This document shows positions 28,625-39,100 of a stretch of 64,000 nt of DNA, in pieces (within the stretch, counting starts at the first letter, position 1; every line of letters begins with the position of its first letter). The stretch lies in NCBI GenBank assembly GCA_016710625.1, contig JADJVK010000005.1:88339-152338 (forward strand). The letters are read 5' to 3'. The position numbers were made by a program, and so were the translations under genes. Origin of the DNA: Saprospiraceae bacterium (lineage in GTDB: Bacteria; Bacteroidota; Bacteroidia; Chitinophagales; Saprospiraceae). The notes below the pieces were generated by a model that worked only from the letters and a program-made list of their open reading frames with translations, was not told the DNA's origin and did not search any database.

Positions 28625-29911
28625 AAACAACAGAAAGCTTAGCAATCATCAATCCCTCAAATATTTCTATTCCAATTTACGAAAAATTGGCTTTGGGAGT
28701 AATTGCGATAGCCTTCCTCTTATTCTCTTTGGCTTTTTTCAATATTTACCCCTTTCAAATCTACCTTCAACTGTTGCTTTCTATCTCTTTTTTAACCATT
28801 GGAAGCATTTGGTACACCTTTTTATTGTATTCAAAGACTCCAAGTGGCATAAAAAATAATGGCGTTTTCTTCAAAAATATTTCCAATAGAGGGGTAATTG
28901 GTTGGATGTTGGGAGTGATTTTAACAGGTTTCTATATATTATTGTATTGGTTTCCAACCTATTTAGAGGGCTTAATTCACTTATTTGACCCCCTAAGTTA
29001 TTCTATTCGAGGAAAAGCAGCTGACAATTGGTTTTTATATGGCAGCTTCTACACCATAGCAGTATTATTGCTTGGTTTTAAATTTGGTTTTAAATATCGC
29101 CACAACCGCTATCAATTGGTCAGAACCTTTTCTGTTTGTTTTTTTCAGCTAATTTTTGCCTATTTGATCCCCGCATTTTTAATAAAAATGAATAGTCCTG
29201 AATTTTATTTCACCTATTTCTGGCCATTAAAAAAAGAAATGCTATTCCCAAATGACCTTCAATATCTCGCCTCTACTGGTAGCCTCGGTGTATTTATGGT
29301 CTATTGGACTGTACTTTTAGCTTTAGTAGGAGTGCCCATTTTAACTTATTTTTTTGGTAAAAGATGGTATTGTAGCTGGATTTGTGGCTGCGGAGCACTT
29401 GCTGAAACTGCTGGTGATGCATTCAGGCATCTTTCAGACAAATCATTAAAAGCTTGGAAAATAGAACGTTATCTAATCTATTCAGTTTTAGTTTTTGTAG
29501 TTATTCTGACTATTCTTATTATGGGTAAATTCTCTTTGGAAAGGCAACATTTTAGGCTCATTTTCGCAAACATACGCCAAAGCCTATGGTTTCCTGATTG
29601 GCTCAATATTTTCTGGAGTTATAGGCACTGGATTTTACCCAATCCTCGGAAGTAGGGTTTGGTGCAGATTTGGTTGCCCTCAAGCTGCGATACTTGGCAT
29701 CTTACAAAAATATTTTTCACGTTTTCGCATCACCACCAATGGAGGGCAATGTATTTCTTGTGGCAATTGCTCCACTTATTGTGAAATGGGAATAGACGTC
29801 AGAGCCTATGCCCAAAAAGGTGAAGATATTCTAAGAGCCTCCTGTGTAGGCTGTGGCATCTGCTCCGCTGTTTGCCCAAGGGGAGTTTTGAAGCTAGAAA
29901 ATAAAAAATAA
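28621..29911 (+). CDS. Membrane-bound 4Fe-4S protein, NapH/NosR/CcoG-like (one frameshift)
   Basis: About 429 residues; 1291 bases is 3 x 430 + 1, so one extra base. The first frame ends at 29655, but from about 29549 another frame continues (GSFSQTYAKAYGFLIG) to TAA at 29909-29911. Five or six transmembrane helices come first, with cytoplasmic cysteine motifs WYCSWICGCGALAE and, after the shift, VWCRFGCPQ, as in polyferredoxin-like NapH/CcoG proteins. The C-terminus holds two 4Fe-4S ferredoxin motifs: CISCGNCSTYCEMGIDV and CVGCGICSAVCPRGV. Role: passing electrons across or along the inner membrane, probably to or from the overlapping flavoprotein. Confidence 0.83.
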
Positions 29912-30134
29912 ATTTAGAAGACTTTTCTGAATTTTAAAATTCATTTTTGAATGTTCGAAATCAACTCCCGTTGGAAAAATCAAAATATTCCGATAAATAT
30001 AAAAATATCAACAAATAAACACATCAACATATAATAAACATCAACTCCCGAAGTTCCGATAATTCGGAACGGGATCAACACATCAACAAATAAACAAATA
30101 AACAAATAAACTCCCGAAATTTCGGGATCAACAA
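29912..30134. repeat. Short palindromes within AACAAATAAAC-type repeats
   Basis: The gap between converging genes holds GTTCCGA-TAA-TTCGGAAC flanked by CCCG/GGG (30047-30073) and the perfect palindrome CCCGAAATTTCGGG (30113-30126), separated by iterated AACAAATAAAC and CATCAAC words. The CCCGAA/TTCGGG core is the same as in the 26 kb palindromes, so these look like members of one genome-wide family. One may also terminate transcription. Confidence 0.6.
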
Positions 30135-30929
30135 CTACAACAAACTTTTAATAGATGCATATCTAGAATCCGTTGAATTTGCTCTGCTGCATCCGTTTTT
30201 TACAGCTTTAGCTTCTATTTTTTGAATCCTATCAGCCGAACTTGGATGGGTGCTCAAGAAAACAGGAGTACTACCCGATTTTCCCTGCATTTTTTTGAAA
30301 AAGCCTGCTGCTCCAGCTGAATTGTATTTTGTTTTACAAAGATAATTTACTGACCATTCATCCGCTTCTGTTTCACTATCTCTACTAAAACTCAAACCAA
30401 CAATTCCAGCAGTAACTTGTGCAATTTGCTCTTGATTATATTTTTGGCCAATGACAGAAGCTATCACCGATAAAGGCATCATTTTAGTCATTTGTCTTGT
30501 AGAATGGCGTTTGTCAGCATGGGCAATTTCATGACCCAACACACCAGCTAACTCATCTTCAGTATCTAAAAACTTTATTAGCCCAGTATAAACATATATA
30601 TGACCTCCAGGAGTACAAAAAGCATTTAGCGTCTTATCATCTTTGATGATTTTGATATCCCAAGTAAATTGGTCTCTCAATTGGACTCTTCCCGAATTTA
30701 AAATATTATCTCTAACTTCTCGAATAAAATTATAGACTCTTTCATTTCCTGCTTCAGGCAATAAAGGATAAGTCTGTTGATTATTGTCAATCTCTTTTGA
30801 AACTTGCTGACCTAATGTCTTATCATCATTCACTGAATACATATTAGCGTTTTGCAGTGATTTACAAGAGTTTAAAACAATTGATAAAACAATTATTCCA
30901 CTAAATACAAACAATCTTTTCATCCTCAA
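30135..30929 (-). CDS. M48-family metalloprotease lipoprotein
   Basis: A 264-residue zinc protease. Lipoprotein signal with Cys22 in VLNSC, so it is anchored in the envelope, facing the periplasm. The catalytic motif HEIAH is at residues 133-137 (LAGVLGHEIAHADKRHS), and the third zinc ligand is likely Glu in SRDSETEADEW. The NAFCTPGGHIYVYTGL segment before it is characteristic of the LoiP/BepA-like M48C group. Such proteases handle misfolded outer-membrane proteins. Length is usual for the single-domain group, without the TPR of BepA. Divergent from parC. Confidence 0.9.
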   Translation of the reverse strand: MRMKRLFVFSGIIVLSIVLNSCKSLQNANMYSVNDDKTLGQQVSKEIDNNQQTYPLLPEAGNERVYNFIREVRDNILNSGRVQLRDQFTWDIKIIKDDKTLNAFCTPGGHIYVYTGLIKFLDTEDELAGVLGHEIAHADKRHSTRQMTKMMPLSVIASVIGQKYNQEQIAQVTAGIVGLSFSRDSETEADEWSVNYLCKTKYNSAGAAGFFKKMQGKSGSTPVFLSTHPSSADRIQKIEAKAVKNGCSRANSTDSRYASIKSLL

Positions 30930-31034
30930 TTATATTTAAAATTAGAAATTTTATGTTAAAAACGACTCAAATATAATAATTATTATTTTCAATGAACTAT
31001 TGATTTTTTAAAACATTTTATTTGAAACATTTCA

Positions 31035-31069
31035 TTTGAAATAAATTGGTGAATATTTATTTAACTTTG
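31035..31069 (+). promoter_or_regulatory. Candidate promoter of parC
   Basis: TTTG (31035-31038), 23 nt, TAACTTTG (31062-31069). The -7 box is a full match; spacing is slightly long. A start near 31076 would leave a very short leader before ATG 31084 or 31093. Confidence 0.45.
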
Positions 31070-31083
31070 CATCGTCAAAATCA

Positions 31084-33702
31084 ATGAAGAATATGTCCGA
31101 ATTACAGGATAATGATGCAATAGAACACGAATCGGTTAAAGTAATTTCCCTTTCTGGGATGTATGAAGATTATTTTTTAGATTATGCTTCTTACGTAATT
31201 TTAGAAAGAGCAGTTCCAGCCATTGAAGATGGTTTGAAGCCAGTACAAAGGCGGCTTTTATATTCCATGGAAGTGATGGATGATGGTCGTTATCACAAAG
31301 TGGCAAACATCATTGGGCAGACCATGCAATATCATCCTCATGGGGATGCTTCCATTGGCGATGCTTTAGTGAATATGGGTCAGAAAGACTTGATGATTGA
31401 TTGTCAAGGTAACTGGGGAGATGTGAGAACGGGAGATAGTGCAGCTGCTCCCCGATATATTGAAGCTAGGCTAACCAAATTCGCTTTGGAAGTTGCTTTC
31501 AATAAAGAAACTACTTATTGGCAGTTATCTTATGATGGTAGAAAAAAAGAACCCATCACTTTGCCCATGAAATTCCCCTTACTCCTTGTGCAAGGTGCTG
31601 AAGGAATTGCAGTGGGGCTTTCCACAAAAATTTTACCGCATAATTTCATCGAAGTCATTGATGCTTCTATTGCTGTTTTGAAACACGAACCTTTCGAATT
31701 GTTTCCTGACTTTCAAACTGGGGGACAAATAGACATTACCAATTATAATGACGGCAATAGAGGAGGAAGAGTTAGAGTAAGGGCAAAATTAGAAAAAATT
31801 GACACGAAGACCATCGCTATCAAAGACTTACCTTTTGGGGTAACTACTGAAACTTTGATAGAAAGTATCGTGAAAGCTGGTGAAAAAGGCAAAATAAAAA
31901 TCAAAAAAGTCATTGATAACACTGCTAAGGATGTTGAAATTTTAATTGAATTGCAGACTGGGGTTTCTCCCGATGTGACCATTGATGCCCTTTATGCTTT
32001 TACAGATTGTGAGGTATCGATTTCTCCCAATGCTTGCATTATTGTTGAAAACAAACCCCATTTCGTTACGGTTTCTGATTTATTAAGAATCTCAACTGCG
32101 AACACCAAAGAGCTTTTGAGGCGAGAATTGCAAATCAAATTGGAGGATTTGCAGGAGTCATGGCATTTTGCTAGTTTGGAAAAAATATTTATTGAAAAAA
32201 GAATTTATCACAAAATAGAAGAATGTGAAACATGGGAATCCGTGTTGAGCACTATTGATACGGAATTGCAGCGATATGTGGTAACTCCAGGCATGGAGCG
32301 AAATAGCCCTGAAAAAAGGTTGATGTTGCTGAGAGATTTGACAGATGATGATTTTGCAAAACTTACGGAAATAAGAATCAAAAGAATCACCAAATTCAAT
32401 TCATTCCAAGCTGATGAGCACATTGCCAATTTGGAAAAAGAGATGTCGGAAACAAAACATCATTTGGAGCATCTTACCATTTACGCTATCAACTATTTCG
32501 AAGAGCTAAAAAGAAAATATAGCAAAGGAAAGGAAAGGAAGACTTTGATTAGCCAATTCGACACCATCCAAGCCAACCAAGTGGTTGCAGCCAATGCAAA
32601 ACTTTATGTCAACAGAACTGAAGGTTTTGTGGGGATGGGAATGAAAAAAGATGAATTTGTTTCGGATTGTAGCGATTTAGATGATATTATTACTTTCAGA
32701 AGAGACGGTAAATTTTTGGTTTCCAAAATTTCTGATAAAACTTTTGTGGGAAAAGATATTATCCACGTAGCTATTTGGCGAAAAAATGATGAACGAATCA
32801 TCTATAATATGGTATATGTGGATGGGAAAGATGGAATTTCGTATATCAAAAGATTTAACGTTACTGCTATCACCAGAGACAAAGAATACGATTTGACGAA
32901 AGGAAATCCGAATTCAAAAGTCATCTATTTTACAGTAAATCCGAATGGAGAATCAGAAATCATCTCTATATTGTTAAGCCAAGGATCCAAGGCTAAAATC
33001 AAACAATTTGATTTTGATTTCAGTGAGATTATGATCAAGGGACGAAATTCCCAAGGCAATATACTGACCAAATATCCTATCAGAAAAGTGCTACAAAAAG
33101 AAGCGGGAAAATCTACTTTGGGTGCAAGAAAAATATGGTATGAAGCAGTTACTGGAAGATTAAATTTAGAAAACAGAGGCGTTCTACTCGGTGAATTTGA
33201 TACTGGAGACTCAATTTTCGTCCTCTATCATGATGGAAATTACGAAACGACAGATTATGAATTATCGAATAGATACGACGATAAAATGATTCATACCATT
33301 TGCAAATTAAAACCAGATATGGTGGTAAGTGCTGTTCATTACAACGGAGAGAAGGGATGGACTATGGTGAAAAGATTCAAAATAGAAACCAATACGAATG
33401 GGCAGAAATACAATTATTTGGTAGATCACAAAGATTCAAAGCTGTTGTATGTCACTATTGCACAACATACTAGAGTACAGTACAATTTGAAAGTGAACAA
33501 CAAAAAAATGGAAGGAGAAATCACTTTAGAGGATTTTGTGGATATCAAAGGTTGGAAGGCAATTGGCAACAAATTAAGTGATCAAAAATTGACCGATATT
33601 GTTGAATTAGAATCAGTTAGCCCAACTCAAGACAAGCTGCATGTTGGAGATTCCATTGATTTTGATGTTCCATTGGGTCATCAAGGAGAATTGTTCGAAT
33701 AG
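31084..33702 (+). CDS. parC: DNA topoisomerase IV subunit A
   Basis: 872-residue type IIA topoisomerase subunit that breaks and rejoins DNA to separate daughter chromosomes. The catalytic Tyr125 is in AAAPRYIEARL. The winged-helix region carries LKPVQRRLLYSM and YHPHGDASIGDAL, the segment equivalent to the quinolone-resistance region (Ser90). After the coiled-coil arms (about 420-490) the C-terminal beta-pinwheel is of the degenerate topoisomerase IV kind found in Bacteroidota, without a GyrA-box. The first Met (MKNMSEL) is used; Met4 is equally possible. No parE is adjacent, and the gene is intact in spite of the many indels elsewhere. Confidence 0.9.
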   Translation: MKNMSELQDNDAIEHESVKVISLSGMYEDYFLDYASYVILERAVPAIEDGLKPVQRRLLYSMEVMDDGRYHKVANIIGQTMQYHPHGDASIGDALVNMGQKDLMIDCQGNWGDVRTGDSAAAPRYIEARLTKFALEVAFNKETTYWQLSYDGRKKEPITLPMKFPLLLVQGAEGIAVGLSTKILPHNFIEVIDASIAVLKHEPFELFPDFQTGGQIDITNYNDGNRGGRVRVRAKLEKIDTKTIAIKDLPFGVTTETLIESIVKAGEKGKIKIKKVIDNTAKDVEILIELQTGVSPDVTIDALYAFTDCEVSISPNACIIVENKPHFVTVSDLLRISTANTKELLRRELQIKLEDLQESWHFASLEKIFIEKRIYHKIEECETWESVLSTIDTELQRYVVTPGMERNSPEKRLMLLRDLTDDDFAKLTEIRIKRITKFNSFQADEHIANLEKEMSETKHHLEHLTIYAINYFEELKRKYSKGKERKTLISQFDTIQANQVVAANAKLYVNRTEGFVGMGMKKDEFVSDCSDLDDIITFRRDGKFLVSKISDKTFVGKDIIHVAIWRKNDERIIYNMVYVDGKDGISYIKRFNVTAITRDKEYDLTKGNPNSKVIYFTVNPNGESEIISILLSQGSKAKIKQFDFDFSEIMIKGRNSQGNILTKYPIRKVLQKEAGKSTLGARKIWYEAVTGRLNLENRGVLLGEFDTGDSIFVLYHDGNYETTDYELSNRYDDKMIHTICKLKPDMVVSAVHYNGEKGWTMVKRFKIETNTNGQKYNYLVDHKDSKLLYVTIAQHTRVQYNLKVNNKKMEGEITLEDFVDIKGWKAIGNKLSDQKLTDIVELESVSPTQDKLHVGDSIDFDVPLGHQGELFE

Positions 33703-34054
33703 TAAAAAAAAACAGTATAGATATAGAAAAAAAGATAGCTATTAAGTGTTGATTTGAAGTTAGTTACAAATAATCTTATTAACCAATATAGTCACAATAT
33801 TTTTTTGAATTTTATTCTATTGATTTACAATATTTTAAATAGTAAAATATAATATAATTATTAATCGAATAAAGCTTGGCATATTTTTTGAACCAAATAT
33901 TGTTAAGTAAGTTTTGGTTAAAAATTGTAAGATTCTTAAAAAGCCTATCTAAAGAGATAGGCTTTTTTGATTTTATATCGTTAATAAATTCTTATTCTAA
34001 TCTTAGCATTTCTATTTCTTTATTTTTCTTCATAACTTCGTACTCATTATAAAA
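33703..34054. other. Intergenic region with a terminator hairpin
   Basis: About 350 bp between parC and paaZ. It is AT-rich and non-coding. The only structures are the hairpin at 33938-33968 and a TAACTTCG box at 34033-34040 that could be the -7 element for paaZ, although no TTG lies at the right distance. Confidence 0.4.
33938..33968 (+). terminator. Intrinsic terminator before paaZ
   Basis: Stem AAAAAGCCTATCT / AGATAGGCTTTTT (33938-33950 with 33955-33967) with a four-base loop, followed by T's. It would work in both directions. The stem core AAAAGCCTAT recurs in the terminators at 41051 and 52895. Confidence 0.8.
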
Positions 34055-36109
34055 ATGGCTATGAAACTAAATAATTACATTCTTGGAGAATGGCAACCAC
34101 ATAGTGGCGAAGGAATACCACAGTACAATGCAATCAATGGCGAATTCATCTCTACAACTGGTTCAGATGGATTAGATTATGCAGAAATGTATCACTATGC
34201 AAAAACGGTAGGTGGCAAAAAGTTAAGAAAAATGACTTTCCAAGAAAGGGGCAGAATGCTGAAAGCATTGGCTTTTTACTTGCAAGACAGAAAAAATAAT
34301 TATTATAAAATAAGTTGGCAAACTGGAGCTACCAAAATTGATAGTTGGATTGATATCGATGGAGGAATAGGTACTTTGTTCGCCTATGCTAGTCTTCGAA
34401 GAAAATTTCAAGATCAACCATTTTATTTGGAAGGTGAAGCAGTAAAACTTTCTAAAGAAGGCACATTTATTGGTCATCATTTACTCACCCCAAAAGGTGG
34501 TGTTGCCGTTCATGTCAATGCATGTAATTTCCCAGTTTGGGGAATGTTGGAAAAATTGGCTTGTAACTGGATGGGAGGAATGCCAGCCATTGTAAAACCT
34601 TCGGAAATCACTTCTTATCTTACCGAAGCTGTGGTAAGAGATATTATTGCTTCTGGAATCATCCCAGAAGGGGCATTACAACTGGTTTGTGGACCAGGTC
34701 GAGGCATTTATGATCCAGCTGGTATCCAAGATGTTTGTACTTTTACAGGCTCCGCTTCGACAGGAAAAAAATTAAAATCTTTACCACATATCATTGGAAA
34801 TTCTGTTTCTTTCAACATGGAAGCAGACAGCTTAAATGCAGCGGTTTTAGGTCCAGATGTATATCCTGATTCTCCAGAATTTGATATTTTCATAAAAGAA
34901 ATCAGAAAAGAAGTGGTTACAAAAACTGGCCAGAAATGTACTGCAATCAGGAGAATTATTGTGCCAGCGGATAGAGTAGATGCAATTAAAAAGGCATTAA
35001 CCAACGAATTAGCTAAAGTTTCTATTGGTGATCCTGCTGTAGAAGGCGTAAAAATGGGTGCTTTAGTCAATAAAGCTCAACAAGAAAAACTAATCAATCA
35101 AATCAATAATGCTTGCAAATCCACACCAATTATTATTGGAGATTTAAACCATTTTGAAGTAATTGGTTCAGATTCGAAAAAAGGAGCTTTCGTTTCCCCG
35201 ATTATTTTATTCAATGAAAAACCATTCGAAATCCTCAATACACACAATGAAGAATTTTTTGGTCCAGTAAGTACAATAATGCCTTACAACAACTTTGATG
35301 AGGCAATTGAATTGGCTAATTTAGGAAAAGGGTCCTTAGTTTCAACCATCTGCTCTTATGACCAACAAGTTATCAATCAATATATTTATGAATCGTCCAT
35401 ATTTCATGGTAGGATACTCATTTTGAATAGAGAGAGTGCCAAAGAAAGTACAGGTCATGGTTCACCAATGCCTTTGATGATGCATGGCGGTCCAGGAAGA
35501 GCTGGAGGCGGAGAAGAGCTTGGAGGAATGAGAGGAATATTGCATTATATGCAAAGAACTGCTATTCAAGGGCATCCAACCAATATTTCCAGAGTCTCAG
35601 GAGTTTATCAATATGGAGGAGAGCAAATAGAAAAAGACATTCACCCATTCAAAAAACATTTTGAAGATTTAGAAATTGGGGAAACACTTATCACTGCAAA
35701 ACATACTGTTAGTGAGGCAGATATCGTGAATTTTGCCAATGTAAGTGGCGATAATTTTTATGCACACATGGATGCAACATCTTTGGAAGGAACGATTTTC
35801 GAAGGAAGAGTAGCTCATGGATATTTCGTCCTTTCGAAGGCGGCTGGCTTATTTGTAGATGCAAAAAAAGGACCTGTATTATTAAATTATGGTTTGGAAG
35901 AATGCAGATTTACCAAACCCGTATATCCAGGCACTACAATTGGTGTGAGATTTACAGTAAAAGAAAAAGTAGATCAGGAGCAAAAATCTGAAGAAGATAT
36001 TCCAAAAGGGATTGTGAAATTTTTGGTAGATGTATATGATCAGACAGGAGAAACTGTAGCAATAGCAACTATCTTAACAATGGTTAAGAAGAAATTTAGG
36101 AATATATAA
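34055..36109 (+). CDS. paaZ: Bifunctional aldehyde dehydrogenase / enoyl-CoA hydratase PaaZ
   Basis: A 684-residue fusion with the layout of PaaZ, which opens the oxepin-CoA ring (hydratase) and oxidises the resulting semialdehyde in phenylacetate degradation. Residues 1-520: ALDH domain with FNMEADSLNA (Glu256) and the nucleophile Cys295 in TGQKCTAIRR. Residues ~540-684: MaoC-type hydratase (FEDLEIGETL ... VSGDNFYAHMD ... FEGRVAHGYFVLSKAAGL). The linking region with HGGPGRAGGGEELGGMRG is also typical. None of the paaABCDE or paaFGHJK genes is in this window, so either the pathway is encoded elsewhere or this enzyme has another role. Confidence 0.92.
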   Translation: MAMKLNNYILGEWQPHSGEGIPQYNAINGEFISTTGSDGLDYAEMYHYAKTVGGKKLRKMTFQERGRMLKALAFYLQDRKNNYYKISWQTGATKIDSWIDIDGGIGTLFAYASLRRKFQDQPFYLEGEAVKLSKEGTFIGHHLLTPKGGVAVHVNACNFPVWGMLEKLACNWMGGMPAIVKPSEITSYLTEAVVRDIIASGIIPEGALQLVCGPGRGIYDPAGIQDVCTFTGSASTGKKLKSLPHIIGNSVSFNMEADSLNAAVLGPDVYPDSPEFDIFIKEIRKEVVTKTGQKCTAIRRIIVPADRVDAIKKALTNELAKVSIGDPAVEGVKMGALVNKAQQEKLINQINNACKSTPIIIGDLNHFEVIGSDSKKGAFVSPIILFNEKPFEILNTHNEEFFGPVSTIMPYNNFDEAIELANLGKGSLVSTICSYDQQVINQYIYESSIFHGRILILNRESAKESTGHGSPMPLMMHGGPGRAGGGEELGGMRGILHYMQRTAIQGHPTNISRVSGVYQYGGEQIEKDIHPFKKHFEDLEIGETLITAKHTVSEADIVNFANVSGDNFYAHMDATSLEGTIFEGRVAHGYFVLSKAAGLFVDAKKGPVLLNYGLEECRFTKPVYPGTTIGVRFTVKEKVDQEQKSEEDIPKGIVKFLVDVYDQTGETVAIATILTMVKKKFRNI

Positions 36110-36182
36110 ATTATTTATTTTTAGATAATTGACAACTTGAAAACAAATTAATCGTTATATCATACAATATAAATTGCTCATT

Positions 36183-39100
36183 ATGAGGTATAATATACAC
36201 ATCAAATTTTTATTTTTTTTTCTAATTATGGTTTGTGTAAAACCGTCGCTCTTTTCACAAATGTATGTAGGAAATGATACATTATATGGAAACGAATGGA
36301 TAGATTTTTCACAGAATTATTACAAAATAAAAGTTTCTGAAAATGCGATGTACCGTATTACAGGAGCTTTTTTATCGCAAAATGGTATTAATATTAATTT
36401 GATAAAAGGAAATAATTTTCAATTATTTAAAAACGGAAAAGAAGTTCCTTTATATGTGAGTAGTAATCAAAATTCACTTAGTGCTAGCGATTATATTGAG
36501 TTTTACGGTGAAAAAAATGGTACAGAATTCGACGAGTTTCTTTATGCCAACCCAAAGAAAGAAATGCTCAATCCGAAATATAGCCTATTTACTGATACAT
36601 CTTGTTATTTTTTAACATGGAGTAATAATTTAGGAAAACGTTTCCAACCAGTAGTAAACAACATCAATAATCCCCCAACAAAAGAAAGTTATTATTTTGA
36701 ATATGAAACACAGGTTTTTTCAAATAGTCATTCAAAAAAATATATTTATCAAAGCACTGATAAAATCTATGATTCAAGATTTGATAAAGGGGAAGGTTAC
36801 TTTTCAGGATTTGAAACCTCAAGAGATATAAAATTTTCACCAACCAATTTGAATTCTTCCATTTCAGAAAGCAACTGTATCATCCGATATGTTTCAAGAA
36901 AAGACAACAATAATGTAAGTATTTCGATGAATGGAACTAGTTTGTCACAAGGAATTAAAACTTGGTATGAAGTAACTGAAGATACTTTATTATTATCCTC
37001 AAACTTATTAAATTCTGGTGCAAATTTAAAAATTACTGGAGACTTAGGAGTTGCTTTTGCAGCTTTAAAATACCCAAGAAATTTTGATTTTAGCGGAAAA
37101 TCATTTGTTGAAATTACATTATCAGCAAGTGCTACAGATAAATATCTCGAAATATCCAATTTTATATCAGGTAGCAAGAATCCTATTATTTATGATGTTA
37201 CCAATAATATTAGAATAGAAAGTACATTGGATAATAATGGATTATTAAAAGTTAAATTACCCCCATCTCCTACCACAAGAAAAATTATTATCAATGCTGA
37301 TAATGGCTTAAAAACAATAAATAGTATAGAAAAGGTAGTTTTTTTTGATATTACTTCAAATCTAAAATTAGATTATATAATATTGTCTAACAAACTTTTA
37401 TATAATGATGGTAATGGAATAAATTGGGTTCAAAACTATGCAGATTACAGAAGCAGCAATGAAGGAGGAAATTATAAAGTAAAAATATTTGAAATCGAAG
37501 AAATATATGACCAATTTGGCTATGGCATTCATCGTTCCCCTCAGACGATACGAAATTTCGGACATTTTTTAGTCAAAAAACTGACACAGAAACCAACAAT
37601 ATTTCTTATTGGAGAAGGCAGAGAATACATTACAGCTCGAACCAATGCAGAACTTCAAGACCCCGTAAATGAAACCTTTCACCTCCGACATGGGGTGCCC
37701 CTGGTTCAGATAATTTATTAGTTGGTAAAAACAAAATTGATAATTATCCAATAATCCCAATTGGGAGAATTGCCGTATCCAATCCAGAAGATATAAAAAT
37801 ATACCTGAACAAAATAAAAGATGCTGAATTTCAAAAAAACAACCCACAGACGATTGCAGATAGAGCTTGGATGAAAAATATGATACATCTAGGTGGAGGT
37901 GGTCCTGCAGAGCAAGCAATTATCAAAACTTATATCAATGATCTAAAAAGTACAATCGAAAGAACCAAATATGGGCCAAATGTCAATAGCTTTTTCAAAA
38001 CCAGCACTGATCCAATTCAAATCTCCCAATCTGATTTGATTTTAAAAAGAATCAATGATGGCGTATCTGTAATTACATTTTTCGGCCATGCAGCCATAGG
38101 TACTTTTGATTTCAGTATTGATAATTTAGGAAGCTACAAAAACAAAAATAAATATCCCTTCATCATGTCTCTTGGCTGTTATTCAGGAAATATCCACAAT
38201 AATATTAGAGGTATTGGTAAAAGGTTTGTTTTTGAGAAAGATGCAGGAGGCTTGTCCTTTGGTGCTACTAGTGGTCAGGGATATATTTACCCCTTATATT
38301 TATTAGCAAAGAATTTTTATCAAGCATTAGGTGATTCCTTGTATGGAGGTACAATTGGAGATCAACTGCAATATGCACTTAAGAAAACGGATAATAACAA
38401 CTCATTTGATGTTTATACCTTAGTTCAGCAATTTAATTTATTAGGTGATCCTGCAATGAAATTATATCCATCAGTTGGATCTGATTTTTTGGTTGATAAT
38501 ACAAGTATCAATTTTTCACCAAATGTTATTACAACTCAACAAGATAGTTTTAAAGTAACTTTCAATATACAAAATATTGGTTATAAATCGAATGATTCTA
38601 TGAATGTAGAAATCATTCGTGAATTTCCTGATGGCACGAAAGCAACACCCCATTCTATCAGAATTTTAGCACCAAGTTATTCCGATACTTATACCATATC
38701 TCTTCCTATTGGAGGTAAAAAGTCCAATGGATTAAATAAAGTTTATATAAAAGCAGATTCCAAAAGTGAAATAGTAGAGTTACCTTCTGGAACAGCTGAA
38801 AGTAACAATGAATTAGTAGGAGTAAATGGCTTTGGTGCCTCTTTTTACATCATAGACAACAATGCCATTCCTTTGTATCCTAGTGAATTTGCCATTGTAA
38901 ACAAACCAAAAGTAACCCTAAAAGCTTCCACTGGAAATCCATTGGCAATTAGCCAAAAATACCTAATGGAAATTGACACCACTGAACAATTTAACAGCCC
39001 ACTAAGAAGAAGACAAGAAATCATTCAAACTGGAGGAATACTTCAATGGGAGCCCAATATTCCCTATTACAACGAAAAAGTATATTATTGGCGAGTTACT

